A stretch of 64,000 bases of DNA from Chloroflexi bacterium bin125 (lineage in GTDB: Bacteria > Chloroflexota > Dehalococcoidia > Bin125). The notes beneath the pieces were generated by a model. It saw only the letters and a list, made by a program, of their open reading frames with translations, was not told where the DNA came from and made no database searches. Below are positions 24,835 through 33,695 of this stretch, piece by piece. A program made the translations under genes and the position numbers. The stretch lies in NCBI GenBank assembly GCA_002239025.1, contig MPNM01000003.1, positions 62,001-126,000 on the forward strand. The letters run 5' to 3'. How positions within the stretch are numbered: position 1 is the first letter of the stretch; the number at the start of each line of letters is the position of its first letter.

Positions 24835-25614
24835 ATGACTTCCGCTAACCAGAACCTCGGCCCGGTCGTGATCAAGATCGGCGGCTCGACGCTTGGTGAA
24901 CATGACACCTCGCTGTCGGACTGCGTCGCTCTACATCGCGAGGGTCGGCCGGTGGTCGTTGTCCACGGGGGCGGCGCGGCCGTGACCGACTGGCAGCGTC
25001 GACTCGGCGCTGAGGCAGCGTGGGTCGATGGGTTGCGCTCGACGACGCCGGAGTCGTTGGAAGTGGTAGTTGCGGTGCTGGCCGGATTGATCAACAAAGA
25101 ACTGACGCGACGGTTGCAGGAGCTGGGCGCCCCGGCGATTGGCCTGAGCGGTGTCGACGGCGGCACACTGCGTTCGCCAATCTCGACGAGAATCGGACTC
25201 GTGGGTGAAACGCCGCGCTGCGACCCTCACACACTGCGACGGATTCTCGACGCCGGCTTGCTACCTGTGCTCGCACCGGTGGGGTTGGCGGAAGATTTGT
25301 CCACGACCCTGAACATCAACGCCGATGCGGCGGCCGGTGCGGTGGCGAATGCGCTTGGCGCTTCTGCTCTGATCTTCCTGACCGACGTTCCGCAGGTGCT
25401 GGACGGTAACGGGGCGGGAATCGAATGCCTGAATGACGCACGGCAACGGGAGTTGACCGAGTGCGGAGTGATCGCCGGCGGAATGTTGCCCAAGTTGCGC
25501 GCCGGGCGTGAAACGGTTGGCTCGGGCGCTGAGGTCCGTATCGTAGACGGCAGACAACCGCAAATCGTCCGCGCAGCCGTTGATGGCGCGGCAGTGGGAA
25601 CGGCCCTCGTATGA
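24835..25614 (+). CDS. argB: Acetylglutamate kinase
   Basis: This 259-residue amino-acid kinase phosphorylates N-acetylglutamate, the second step of arginine synthesis. Visible are VVIKIGGSTL near residue 9, VVVVHGGGAAV near 38 (substrate and phosphate loops), STTLNINADAAAGAVANALGA near 155 and IAGGMLPKLRAG near 216 with the late Lys. I chose the ATG at 24835 over an upstream one because the family starts just before the first Lys strand. Its end overlaps the UPF0182 gene by four bases (ATGA). Confidence 0.94.
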   Translation: MTSANQNLGPVVIKIGGSTLGEHDTSLSDCVALHREGRPVVVVHGGGAAVTDWQRRLGAEAAWVDGLRSTTPESLEVVVAVLAGLINKELTRRLQELGAPAIGLSGVDGGTLRSPISTRIGLVGETPRCDPHTLRRILDAGLLPVLAPVGLAEDLSTTLNINADAAAGAVANALGASALIFLTDVPQVLDGNGAGIECLNDARQRELTECGVIAGGMLPKLRAGRETVGSGAEVRIVDGRQPQIVRAAVDGAAVGTALV

Positions 25615-28600
25615 AGTGGTCCCCGTGGATCCATCGCAGCCAGGGTGGCTGGCGCAACGGCAGCGACGGCCCGCACGACGTGCCGCCGTCGGATGAAGGT
25701 CGCTCCGGCGAACTTGGTCCGCCGCCGCCGGTCTTCCGCGAGGGACTCGGTGGAGGCGGCGGCGCTGGCGCCGACGAGCCGCCTCCATACACGGCTGCCG
25801 AGGGCCAGCCACCTGAGGACAACCGCACCTGGCCACGCGTCGTCGTCGCCGGCGTCGCCCTGCTGGTGCTGCTGATCCTGCTCAATATCGGCATCGATAT
25901 CTACGTTGATCGACTCTGGTTCGACAACGTCGGTTACCGCGGCGTGTTCGACCTCCGCATCGTGACGCAAGTCTGGCTGTTCGTTGCCGGCGCAGGAATA
26001 TCGTTGCTGGTGCTGGGCCTGTCCTATGCGGTCGCCTGGCGTATGCCCGTCGAGGCGATGGCGCCGGTGGTTGACGATCCTCGACTGACACGCGTGATTC
26101 ACATCATCGCCGCTGTGGCGATGATTCTCCTGGCGATCATCTTCGGTTCGGTGGCCGCAGGGCAATGGGAGCTCATCCTCCAGTATCTGAACGCCAAACC
26201 GTTCGGCTCGACAGACCCGCAGTTTGGCAAGGACCTCGGCTTCTACATCTTCGAGCTCGAAGCGCTTCAGTTCATGAAGGGCTGGGCGACCGGCCTGGCG
26301 ATCATGACGATGCTCTCCACGGCCGCGACCTACGGCGTGCGGCTGATGATGCATCACGGCAACGCCCAGTCAACCCTCGGCGTGCGCATCCACCTGGCAC
26401 TCACCATCGCGGTAGTCATGGCGCTGTTCGTCTGGAGCTACTGGCTGGCTCGCTTCGAACTGGCGTTGAGCCCTAGTGGATTCGTCTACGGTGCGACGTT
26501 TACCGACGACACCATCCGCTCACCAGTCCAAATCGTCAAGATGGTCGCGGCAATCATCGTCATCCTGGGCGTGCTGTCGTGGCCGTTCCACGAGCGGCTG
26601 CGATTTGCGATCGGTCCGATCGCGGCCCTGATTCTGGTCTCGATCGTCGGTGGCGCAATCCTGCCGGCTGCAATTCAGCGATTCACAGTTGAGCCGAACG
26701 AGCTCGAACGCGAGACGCCGTACATCGAGCGCAACATCGCCGCGACACGGGCCGCATTCGCGCTGGACGAGATCGAGGAGCGCGAATTCAACGCAGACGA
26801 TGCCGTTGATGAAGGTGATCTACAACTCAATCCCGAGGCGTTGCTCAACGTCCGCCTTTGGGACCACCGTCCGCTGAACGACACGCTGAACACCATCCAG
26901 ACCATTCGACCGCTGTACGTGTATCCGGATGTCGATGTCGACCGCTACATGGTGGGCGGCGAGGAGCATCAGGTCTTCCTGGCTGCGCGTGAGCTTTCCC
27001 AGGCGAATTTGCAGTCGACGCAGCAGGGATGGGTCAACCGCCGCCTGCAGTTCACGCACGGTTTCGGTGTAGTGATGACACCGGTCGATGAGGTGTCGCC
27101 GGCGGGTGAGCCAGTCTTCTGGGTCTCTAACATTCCCCCGGAAGTGATCGAAGAGACGTCGTCGGGGCCGATCGACCTGGAGATCGTGGAGCCGAGGATC
27201 TACTACGGCGAAGTCACCGACGCCTACATCATCGCCAACAGCCGCACAGAAGAGTTTGACTATCCGCTCAGCGGTGATGACTCGACAGGTGAACTGGATC
27301 AGGCGACGACCCGATACTCGGGTCTGGGCGGGATCGAGCTGGGCGGGCTCTTCCGTCGCCTGGCATTCGCCTGGTCGTTTGGCGACGCCAACATCCTGAT
27401 TTCGGGTTCCGTCGATGGCGACAGCCGGATCCTCTTCCGTCGACTGATCCAGGAGCGCGTGAATGAACTTGCTCCATTCCTACAGCTTGACGCCGACCCG
27501 TACATCGTTGTTGGTGAAGACGGCCACCTGTACTGGATCCAGGATGCTTACACGGTCACCGATCGGTACCCGTACTCGCAGCCTCATGGCGTTGGCTACA
27601 ACTACGTTCGCAACTCGGTCAAAGCGGTGATCGACGCCTACAACGGCTCGGTTGACTTGTACATCGTCGACGACAGCGATCCGATCATCCAGGTCTGGCA
27701 GGACATCTTCCCCGAGCTGTTCAAGCCGGCCGATGAGTTCCCGCTCGACCTCCAGCAGCATTGGCGTTACCCGCAGGACTACTTCCAGATCCAGGCGGAC
27801 CAGTACCTCACGTATCACATCGAGTCGGCGCGCGGCCTGTTCAACCGCGAGGACCTCTGGGCGATCCCACAGGAACTGCTGCGCCAGCAGGAGATTGCGG
27901 TTGAGCCTTACTACGTGACGCTGCGCCTCCCCGATCAGCCGGAGCCCGAGTTCCTGCTGATCCTGCCATTCACGCCTCGCAACCGACTGAACTCGATCGC
28001 ATGGATGGCCGGTCGCTCCGACGGAGAGAACTACGGCAAGTTATTCGCATTCCGCTTCCCGTCTAACAAGAACGTCGACGGTCCGAAACAGATTGAAAAC
28101 CGAATCGACCAGGACGTTGCTGTGTCCCGACAGTTCACGCTCCTGGGCCAGCAGGGCTCGGAGGTGATCAGAGGCAACCTCCTGTTCATCCCGGTCGGCG
28201 ACTCGTACGTGTACGTCGAACCGATCTACCTGCAAGCCGATACCGGACGCTACCCACAGCTCAAGGGGGTGATCGTCGTCAACGGCGACCGCATTGCCTT
28301 CGAGGACACGTTTGTCAACGCGGTGCAGGTTGCGTTGGGTAACCGTGCGGCCCAGGGTCTGTCCTTCCTCGGCGACGTGCCTGGTCAGGCCGTAACGGAG
28401 GAAGCTGCCGAAGAGCCGGACGTCGAAGCCCAGCAAGCTCAGCAGGATCGACAGCCGGTGACACTGTCGGATGATGCGGCAGAACTCACAGCACAAGCCC
28501 AAGAGGCCTTCGAGGAAGCGCTGGAGAAGCAGCGCGAAGGAGACTGGGCCGGCTACGGCGAAGCGCTTGATCGGCTGGGCCTGATCCTCGAGCGGCTAGC

Positions 28601-28616
28601 GGAGTCGTCGGAGTAG
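25611..28616 (+). CDS. UPF0182 family membrane protein
   Basis: This 1001-residue protein has a Pro/Gly-rich cytoplasmic N-terminus (1-75). About seven membrane helices follow (80-365), beginning with VDRLWFDNVGYRGVF, a strong UPF0182 mark. A large extracytoplasmic domain comes next, with PYIERNIAATRAAF, LWDHRPLNDTLN, QQGWVNRRLQFTHGFG and RNSVKAVIDAYNGSVDLYI. The tail is an acidic helix (AQEAFEEALEKQREGDW). The family is common in Actinobacteria, Cyanobacteria and Chloroflexi and has no established function. Translationally coupled to argB, though a metabolic link is not obvious. Confidence 0.93.
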   Translation: MKWSPWIHRSQGGWRNGSDGPHDVPPSDEGRSGELGPPPPVFREGLGGGGGAGADEPPPYTAAEGQPPEDNRTWPRVVVAGVALLVLLILLNIGIDIYVDRLWFDNVGYRGVFDLRIVTQVWLFVAGAGISLLVLGLSYAVAWRMPVEAMAPVVDDPRLTRVIHIIAAVAMILLAIIFGSVAAGQWELILQYLNAKPFGSTDPQFGKDLGFYIFELEALQFMKGWATGLAIMTMLSTAATYGVRLMMHHGNAQSTLGVRIHLALTIAVVMALFVWSYWLARFELALSPSGFVYGATFTDDTIRSPVQIVKMVAAIIVILGVLSWPFHERLRFAIGPIAALILVSIVGGAILPAAIQRFTVEPNELERETPYIERNIAATRAAFALDEIEEREFNADDAVDEGDLQLNPEALLNVRLWDHRPLNDTLNTIQTIRPLYVYPDVDVDRYMVGGEEHQVFLAARELSQANLQSTQQGWVNRRLQFTHGFGVVMTPVDEVSPAGEPVFWVSNIPPEVIEETSSGPIDLEIVEPRIYYGEVTDAYIIANSRTEEFDYPLSGDDSTGELDQATTRYSGLGGIELGGLFRRLAFAWSFGDANILISGSVDGDSRILFRRLIQERVNELAPFLQLDADPYIVVGEDGHLYWIQDAYTVTDRYPYSQPHGVGYNYVRNSVKAVIDAYNGSVDLYIVDDSDPIIQVWQDIFPELFKPADEFPLDLQQHWRYPQDYFQIQADQYLTYHIESARGLFNREDLWAIPQELLRQQEIAVEPYYVTLRLPDQPEPEFLLILPFTPRNRLNSIAWMAGRSDGENYGKLFAFRFPSNKNVDGPKQIENRIDQDVAVSRQFTLLGQQGSEVIRGNLLFIPVGDSYVYVEPIYLQADTGRYPQLKGVIVVNGDRIAFEDTFVNAVQVALGNRAAQGLSFLGDVPGQAVTEEAAEEPDVEAQQAQQDRQPVTLSDDAAELTAQAQEAFEEALEKQREGDWAGYGEALDRLGLILERLAESSE

Positions 28617-28630
28617 ACGACCGCTGTTTC

Positions 28631-28671
28631 CGCTTCCCCTCGCAGGGGGAGCTGCCACAGGCTGGGGGGGT
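28631..28671. repeat. Type I repeat arm, degenerate, copy 4a
   Basis: CGCTTCCCCTCGCAGGGGGAGC then TGCCACAGGC and TGGGGGGG: a single arm with mismatches, just after the UPF0182 stop. Confidence 0.6.
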
Positions 28672-28714
28672 CTCTTCCCTCTAACGCCAAACTTCAAGCC
28701 GTGGACTCCATCCT

Positions 28715-28925
28715 CGTCATTCCCGCAACAAGGAGACCTTCGAAAAACTCCCCTTCTCCCCCCTTGCGGGGGAGATGCCGAAGGCAGAGGGGGGTCCTGT
28801 CCGCAGCTACTATCTGGTACTCACCGACCGCTCCACCTCTGTCACTCCGTGACATCTCGCCCCGCAAGGGGGGGAGATGGGATTCGGGGCTTGTTCAAGG
28901 GTCTCCAACAAGCGCGGGTATGACG
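28715..28925. repeat. Type II repeat, copy 2, split by a type I insertion
   Basis: CGTCATTCCCGC (28715-28726) matches GCGGGTATGACG (28914-28925) as an inverted repeat with one mismatch. Inside these, GGAGACCTT (28732-28740) matches AAGGGTCTCC (28897-28906). The two halves flank the type I copy at 28752-28880. Confidence 0.75.
28752..28880. repeat. Type I intergenic palindromic repeat, copy 4b (two arms)
   Basis: Left arm CTTCTCCCCCCTTGCGGGGGAGATG followed by GCCGAAGGC and AGAGGGGGG; right arm CCACCTCTGTCACTCCGTGACATCTC followed by GCCCCGCAAGGGGGGGAGATG. It is in the inverse orientation to copy 1 (the CCGAAGG arm comes first). Confidence 0.85.
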
Positions 28926-29059
28926 GGCCTACTTGCGGGAACTTGGCTCTCTTTCAATCGTCTCATTGCGAGCGCTATCGGTTTCATAGACGCCTGACAA
29001 TCGCTCGCGTAGTCTGAATCGGATTGAGTCTCCCTGTCGGGGTAACCGGAGTGACGAAT

Positions 29060-30244
29060 ATGCCCACCACTGCTGAGCGCGAGTCTGCTGTCTTCATGAT
29101 GTCGGCGGGCCGTTTGCCCGTCACGCTGGTGCGTGGTGAGGGCACGAAGGTCTGGGATGACGAAGGCAACGAGTATCTCGACTTCGTCGCTGGTATTGCT
29201 TCCGACAACCTCGGTCACTGCCATCCGCGTGTCGTCGAGGCGCTCAAGCAACAGGCCGAGACGCTACTGCACGTATCCAACTACTTCTACACGATTCCCC
29301 AGCTCGATCTGGCCGACATGGTGCTCGAGCAGTCGGGTATGACCCGCATCTTCTTCTGCAACAGCGGCGCAGAAGCAACCGAGGGCGCGATCAAAATCGG
29401 CCGTAAGTGGGGCCAGACGCGGCGCGACGGGGCCTCGGAGATCATCGTCATGGACGAGGCCTTCCACGGCCGGACTCTGGCCTCGGTCAATGCGTCCGGC
29501 AATCCTCGCTACCGCGAGCCGTTTGGCCCGCTCGACGGATTCCGGCACGTGCCATTCAATGATGTCGGTGCGGTGCGCGATGCCGTTGGTCCCGAGACGG
29601 CCGCAATCCTGGTCGAGCCGCTGCAGGGTGAGGGCGGAGTCAATGTCGCCGACGACGGCTACCTGACCGCCCTCCGCGCCATTTGCGACGAACATAACCT
29701 GCTGCTGATGCTGGACGAGGTCCAGACCGGAATCGGTCGGACGGGCAAACTGTTTGCCTGGCAGCACGAGGATGTACAGCCCGACGTGATGGCCCTGGCC
29801 AAGGGTCTGGGCAGCGGCGTGCCGATTGGCGCGATCGTCGCCAACGAGCGTGGCGACATTCTTGAGCCCGGCGACCACGGCACGACGTTTGGCGGTCAGC
29901 CGTTCACCACGGCGGTCGCCCTGGAGACGCTTCGCGTCATTGTCGACGAGGACATTCCCGCGCAAGCTGAGGCTCGCGGCGCACAGTTGACATCGGGCAT
30001 TCGCGCGTTGGAGGATCGGCATCCGTTGATCGACCACGTGCGCGGCAAGGGCCTGTTAATCGCGGTGCAATTGAGCGCCGACGTTGGTCCGGCGCTGGTG
30101 ACGGCGATCCGCGACCGCGGTCTGCTTTGCAACGTGGTCAAGCCGAATGTGCTGCGACTGGTGCCGCCGCTGACGATCTCGGAGGACGAGATCGACCAGG
30201 CGATCGGCATCATTGACGACGCGCTGGCGTCAATCTCGGAGTAA
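29060..30244 (+). CDS. argD: Acetylornithine aminotransferase
   Basis: This 394-residue PLP enzyme of class III transfers the amino group from glutamate to N-acetylglutamate semialdehyde. It shows YLDFVAGIASDNLGHCHPRV near residue 37 and FFCNSGAEATEGAIKIGRKW near 97. FHGRTLASVNASGN is near 135, LLMLDEVQTGIGRTG near 214 and MALAKGLGSGVPIGA with the PLP Lys near 245. The ATG at 29060 has GGAG 9 bases upstream. 38 bases separate it from argG. GABA or lysine-pathway aminotransferase activity cannot be excluded, but the neighbours support argD. Confidence 0.94.
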   Translation: MPTTAERESAVFMMSAGRLPVTLVRGEGTKVWDDEGNEYLDFVAGIASDNLGHCHPRVVEALKQQAETLLHVSNYFYTIPQLDLADMVLEQSGMTRIFFCNSGAEATEGAIKIGRKWGQTRRDGASEIIVMDEAFHGRTLASVNASGNPRYREPFGPLDGFRHVPFNDVGAVRDAVGPETAAILVEPLQGEGGVNVADDGYLTALRAICDEHNLLLMLDEVQTGIGRTGKLFAWQHEDVQPDVMALAKGLGSGVPIGAIVANERGDILEPGDHGTTFGGQPFTTAVALETLRVIVDEDIPAQAEARGAQLTSGIRALEDRHPLIDHVRGKGLLIAVQLSADVGPALVTAIRDRGLLCNVVKPNVLRLVPPLTISEDEIDQAIGIIDDALASISE

Positions 30245-30282
30245 TCCTTACAACACCAACTAGAACCGGACAGGAGACCCGG

Positions 30283-31536
30283 GTGGCGAAACGAACAGAT
30301 GAGAAGCGTGTGGTGCTGGCCTACTCGGGTGGGCTGGATACGTCGGTGGTGACGCGTTGGCTGACCGAGCGCGGTTGGGAAGTCGTCTGCATGACAGCCG
30401 ACATGGGCTATCTCGAGGCCGACGAAGAGTTGGAATCGCGTGCCTATGCCGCCGGTGCGGTTGGCTTCGAAATGCTCGATCTGCGCGAGGACTTTGCCCA
30501 GGCATTCTGCTTCCCGGCGCTGATGGCCGGCGCGTTGTACGAAGGTCGCTACCCGCTAGCCACGGCGCTGGCGCGTCCCTTGATTGCCAAGGCGCTCGTT
30601 GACGTCGCACGCCAGCACAACGCGACGGCGGTGGCACACGGTTGCACGGGCAAGGGCAACGATCAGGTCCGGTTCGATGTGTCGGTTCAGGCGCTGGCGC
30701 CGGACTTGCGCATTCTCGCTCCCGTCCGCGAATGGGAACTGACGACGCGCGAGTCCGAGATCGTCTACGCCCAGGCGCACAGCATTCCGATCACGGTGAG
30801 CGTTGAGAAACAGTACTCAACCGACGAGAACCTCTGGGGTCGGTCGATCGAGGCCGGTCCGTTGGAGGATCCGTGGACCGAGCCGCCCGACAATGTTTGG
30901 GAATGGACGGTCAATCCGGAAGATGCTCCAGACGAGCCGACGTACCTCGAGATTGGCTTCGAGCATGGCCGACCTGTCTCGTTGGACGGCGAAGCGCTCG
31001 ATTCTGTCACATTGATCAGCCGCGTTCACGATGTCGCCGGGGCCAACGGCGTTGGCCGGATCGACATGGTGGAAGACCGACTCGTCGGCATCAAGTCCCG
31101 TGAGGTCTATGAGGCGCCGGCAGCGACGACGCTGCGCATCGCGCACCAGGCGCTCGAGACGCTGACCCTCTCCAAGAGCCAGATCCGGCTCAAGCATCGA
31201 CTGATGCAGGACTACGCGGATCTGATTTACGACGGCCTCTGGTTCACGGGCACGCACCAGGACCTTGCCGCGTTTACCGCCTCGATGCAGCGCCATGTGA
31301 CCGGCACGTCGCGGGTCAAGCTGTACAAGGGCCAGGCCGTCGTTGTTGGCGTCGAGAGTCCGAACAGCCTCTACCAGTACTCGCTGGCGACCTACGACGA
31401 GGGTGACGTATTCGACCAGACATCGGCGGTTGGATTCATCGACATCTTCGGCCTGCCGGTGCGTGTTCAGGCAGAGAAGCAGTTGCTCCGACAACCGGGC
31501 GGCGTCTTGGACGTATCATCGGGACACACGTCGTAA
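30283..31536 (+). CDS. argG: Argininosuccinate synthase
   Basis: This 417-residue enzyme joins citrulline and aspartate using ATP. It has the N-type ATP pyrophosphatase P-loop VLAYSGGLDTSVV near residue 11, HGCTGKGNDQVRFD near 118 and EKQYSTDENLWGRSIEAG near 174. The GTG start has GGAG upstream (CAGGAGACCCGG). It lies between argD and a small hypothetical gene before argH. All arginine-series genes here are on the plus strand. Confidence 0.97.
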   Translation: MAKRTDEKRVVLAYSGGLDTSVVTRWLTERGWEVVCMTADMGYLEADEELESRAYAAGAVGFEMLDLREDFAQAFCFPALMAGALYEGRYPLATALARPLIAKALVDVARQHNATAVAHGCTGKGNDQVRFDVSVQALAPDLRILAPVREWELTTRESEIVYAQAHSIPITVSVEKQYSTDENLWGRSIEAGPLEDPWTEPPDNVWEWTVNPEDAPDEPTYLEIGFEHGRPVSLDGEALDSVTLISRVHDVAGANGVGRIDMVEDRLVGIKSREVYEAPAATTLRIAHQALETLTLSKSQIRLKHRLMQDYADLIYDGLWFTGTHQDLAAFTASMQRHVTGTSRVKLYKGQAVVVGVESPNSLYQYSLATYDEGDVFDQTSAVGFIDIFGLPVRVQAEKQLLRQPGGVLDVSSGHTS

Positions 31537-31609
31537 CCGATCGACCGATGGCCACCTCGGTGCGCACACGAGTCGGTAGGAGACATGTTGACCAGATTGG
31601 ATATGGGCG

Positions 31610-31969
31610 ATGACGACCAACGCCTCTAACAATGAGATCGCAGTCGAATACGAAGCGGCTGTACCCACGGCCGGCGGTCCCGACGCTGCGGACTTCCAGA
31701 TCCGTCGGCCCGGGCATGCAACGCTGGAGTGCGCCCTATATCTCGCGCTGGACGCAAAGCAGGCGTTTGAGGCGCTCTGCGGTCCACTCTCCGAGGATCA
31801 GATACAGCTCGTGATTCGCGCGCTGGCCGACGGCATCTACCCCGCGCAGATTGCAGAGCTCGGTGAGCCGGCGGCGATCTGGACGATTCGCGCTCGTGAG
31901 CTGTCGGCAGAGCAACTCGACGCAGCGATCAGCGCCGCGGGTCTGACGAAGCTGCCGACGGACGAATAG
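31610..31969 (+). CDS. Hypothetical protein between argG and argH
   Basis: This 119-residue protein is soluble and matches no family I know. Its middle reads HATLECALYLALDAKQAFEALCGPLSEDQIQLVIRALADG and its C-terminal part, ELSAEQLDAAISAAG, looks helical. Codon use resembles its neighbours, so it seems a true gene rather than noise. It begins 73 bases after argG and is followed by a type I repeat before argH. A part in arginine metabolism or its control is possible only by position. Confidence 0.65.
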   Translation: MTTNASNNEIAVEYEAAVPTAGGPDAADFQIRRPGHATLECALYLALDAKQAFEALCGPLSEDQIQLVIRALADGIYPAQIAELGEPAAIWTIRARELSAEQLDAAISAAGLTKLPTDE

Positions 31970-32013
31970 GGCGGTATCTCTGCCGACGGAAGTGGCGACA
32001 ACCATGCATAACC

Positions 32014-32140
32014 CGCTCGCCCTCGCATGGGGAGCTGTCGCGAAGCGACTGAGGGGGTCCCTCGGTGCGTGACGAGCAAATGCGAGCGAGCCGGGCGGGA
32101 ACCCCTCCGCCTTCGGCACCTCCCCCTGCAAGGGGGAGGG
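32014..32140. repeat. Type I intergenic palindromic repeat, copy 5 (two arms)
   Basis: Left arm CGCTCGCCCTCGCATGGGGAGC (somewhat degenerate), TCGC-gaa-GCGA, CTGAGGGGGT; right arm ACCCCTCCGCC, TTCGGC, CCTCCCCCTGCAAGGGGGAGG. It lies 20 bases upstream of the argH start codon, so it would be transcribed if argG and argH share a message. Confidence 0.85.
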
Positions 32141-32159
32141 AGAACTGAATTGCAGGCGT

Positions 32160-33695
32160 ATGACTGACGCGAGCGACACTGGCGAGGCTGAGTCGCAGCG
32201 GCTCTGGGGCGGACGCTTCGAGGAAGCGCCCGACGCACTAGTCCAGGCCTATACCTCGTCGATTCAAACCGACCTCCTGCTGTTCCGACACGACATCGCC
32301 GGATCGCGCGCGCACGCGCGGATGCTGGCGTCTCAGCGAATCATTGCCGCGGCCGACGCCGCGAAAATTATCGAAGGACTTGACCAGGTCGAGTCCGAGA
32401 TCGAATCAGGCGGATTCGAGATCAACCACGAACTCGAAGATATCCACACGCATGTCGAGGCACGGCTGAGCCAGATCATCGGTGCCGCCGCCGCCGGCCG
32501 GCTGCACACGGCGCGCTCGCGCAACGACCAGGTCGCTCTTGACACGCGGATGTTCGTCCGCGACGCGATCGTGCAGGCGGTTGGAGCGGTGCGCGGCTTG
32601 CAGGCGTCGCTGATCGAACTGTCCGAACGGTCGTTGGATGTCTACCTGCCCGGCTATACGCATTTGCAGCGAGCCCAGCCGGTGCTGCTGGCGCATCACT
32701 TGCTGGCCTACCTGGAAATGCTCGATCGCGACGCTGAGCGCCTGGTCGACTCCTTCGCGCGCGCCGACATCATGCCGCTTGGCAGCGCGGCGCTTGCCGG
32801 TGCTGCTTATCCGCTCGACCGACAGGCCGTCGCTGATGAGCTCGGGTTTGAATCAATCTCCCGCAACAGCATGGATGCCGTGTCGTCGCGCGACTACATC
32901 GTCGAGTTCCTGTCCAATGCCGCTATCTGCATGGTCAATATTTCGCGCCTATGCGAGGACGTAATCCTTTGGAGCTCGGCCGAGTTTGGCGTCCTGCAGT
33001 TCGGTGACGCCTTTACGACCGGCTCGTCGATCATGCCGCAGAAGCGCAACCCCGATGTCGCCGAGCTGGCGCGCGGCCGCAGTGGCAAGGTCGTGGGTCA
33101 CCTGACCGCGATCCTGACAACCCTCAAGGGTCTGCCGCTCGCCTACAACCGCGACCTGCAAGAAGACAAATCTGGCCTGTTTGATACCGCTGAGAATCTG
33201 ATCGGCACATTACACGTTCTCGCTCGTGCGCTGCTGACGGCGCAAGTCGATGGCGCTCGTGCGCGAGCAATGGTGGACGACGATCCGTTCATTCTTGCCA
33301 CGGACTACGCCGACTACATCACACGCAAAGGTGTCCCGTTCCGCGAGGCGCATGGCGTGGTCGGACGCCTGGTCCGAACCTGCGAACAGCGCGGCTGCAA
33401 GTTGTCGGAGTTGACGCTGGAAGACTTGCAAGCCGAGCATGCTGCGTTCGAGTCCGACGCGGTCGGAATGACCGCGCAGTTTGCGCTGGACTCGCGAAAT
33501 GTCCCGGGCGGTACCGCGCCCCAACAGGTGCTAATGGCGCTCGATGAGGCGAAAGAACGCCTGCAACTCAAGCCGGCCAACCAGCCGGAGACACCGGCTC
33601 AGGAGCCCACGTTGCCCACATTGGAGACGGGACTCAATCGGGCCCAGCGGCGAGCCGCCGAGCGCGCCGCGGCGAAACAACAGGGTCGACGATGA
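32160..33695 (+). CDS. argH: Argininosuccinate lyase with a basic C-terminal tail
   Basis: This 511-residue enzyme splits argininosuccinate into arginine and fumarate. It shows LWGGRFEEAPDALVQAYTSS at the start, HTARSRNDQVALD near residue 118 and the fumarase-superfamily signature GSSIMPQKRNPD near 288 with the catalytic Ser loop. The usual protein ends near residue 465. Here about 45 residues follow: a Pro/Glu-rich linker, then LNRAQRRAAERAAAKQQGRR. Similar NRAQRRA tails occur on other bacterial proteins and may bind nucleic acid or ribosomes. It overlaps rpe by four bases (ATGA). Confidence 0.96.
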   Translation: MTDASDTGEAESQRLWGGRFEEAPDALVQAYTSSIQTDLLLFRHDIAGSRAHARMLASQRIIAAADAAKIIEGLDQVESEIESGGFEINHELEDIHTHVEARLSQIIGAAAAGRLHTARSRNDQVALDTRMFVRDAIVQAVGAVRGLQASLIELSERSLDVYLPGYTHLQRAQPVLLAHHLLAYLEMLDRDAERLVDSFARADIMPLGSAALAGAAYPLDRQAVADELGFESISRNSMDAVSSRDYIVEFLSNAAICMVNISRLCEDVILWSSAEFGVLQFGDAFTTGSSIMPQKRNPDVAELARGRSGKVVGHLTAILTTLKGLPLAYNRDLQEDKSGLFDTAENLIGTLHVLARALLTAQVDGARARAMVDDDPFILATDYADYITRKGVPFREAHGVVGRLVRTCEQRGCKLSELTLEDLQAEHAAFESDAVGMTAQFALDSRNVPGGTAPQQVLMALDEAKERLQLKPANQPETPAQEPTLPTLETGLNRAQRRAAERAAAKQQGRR

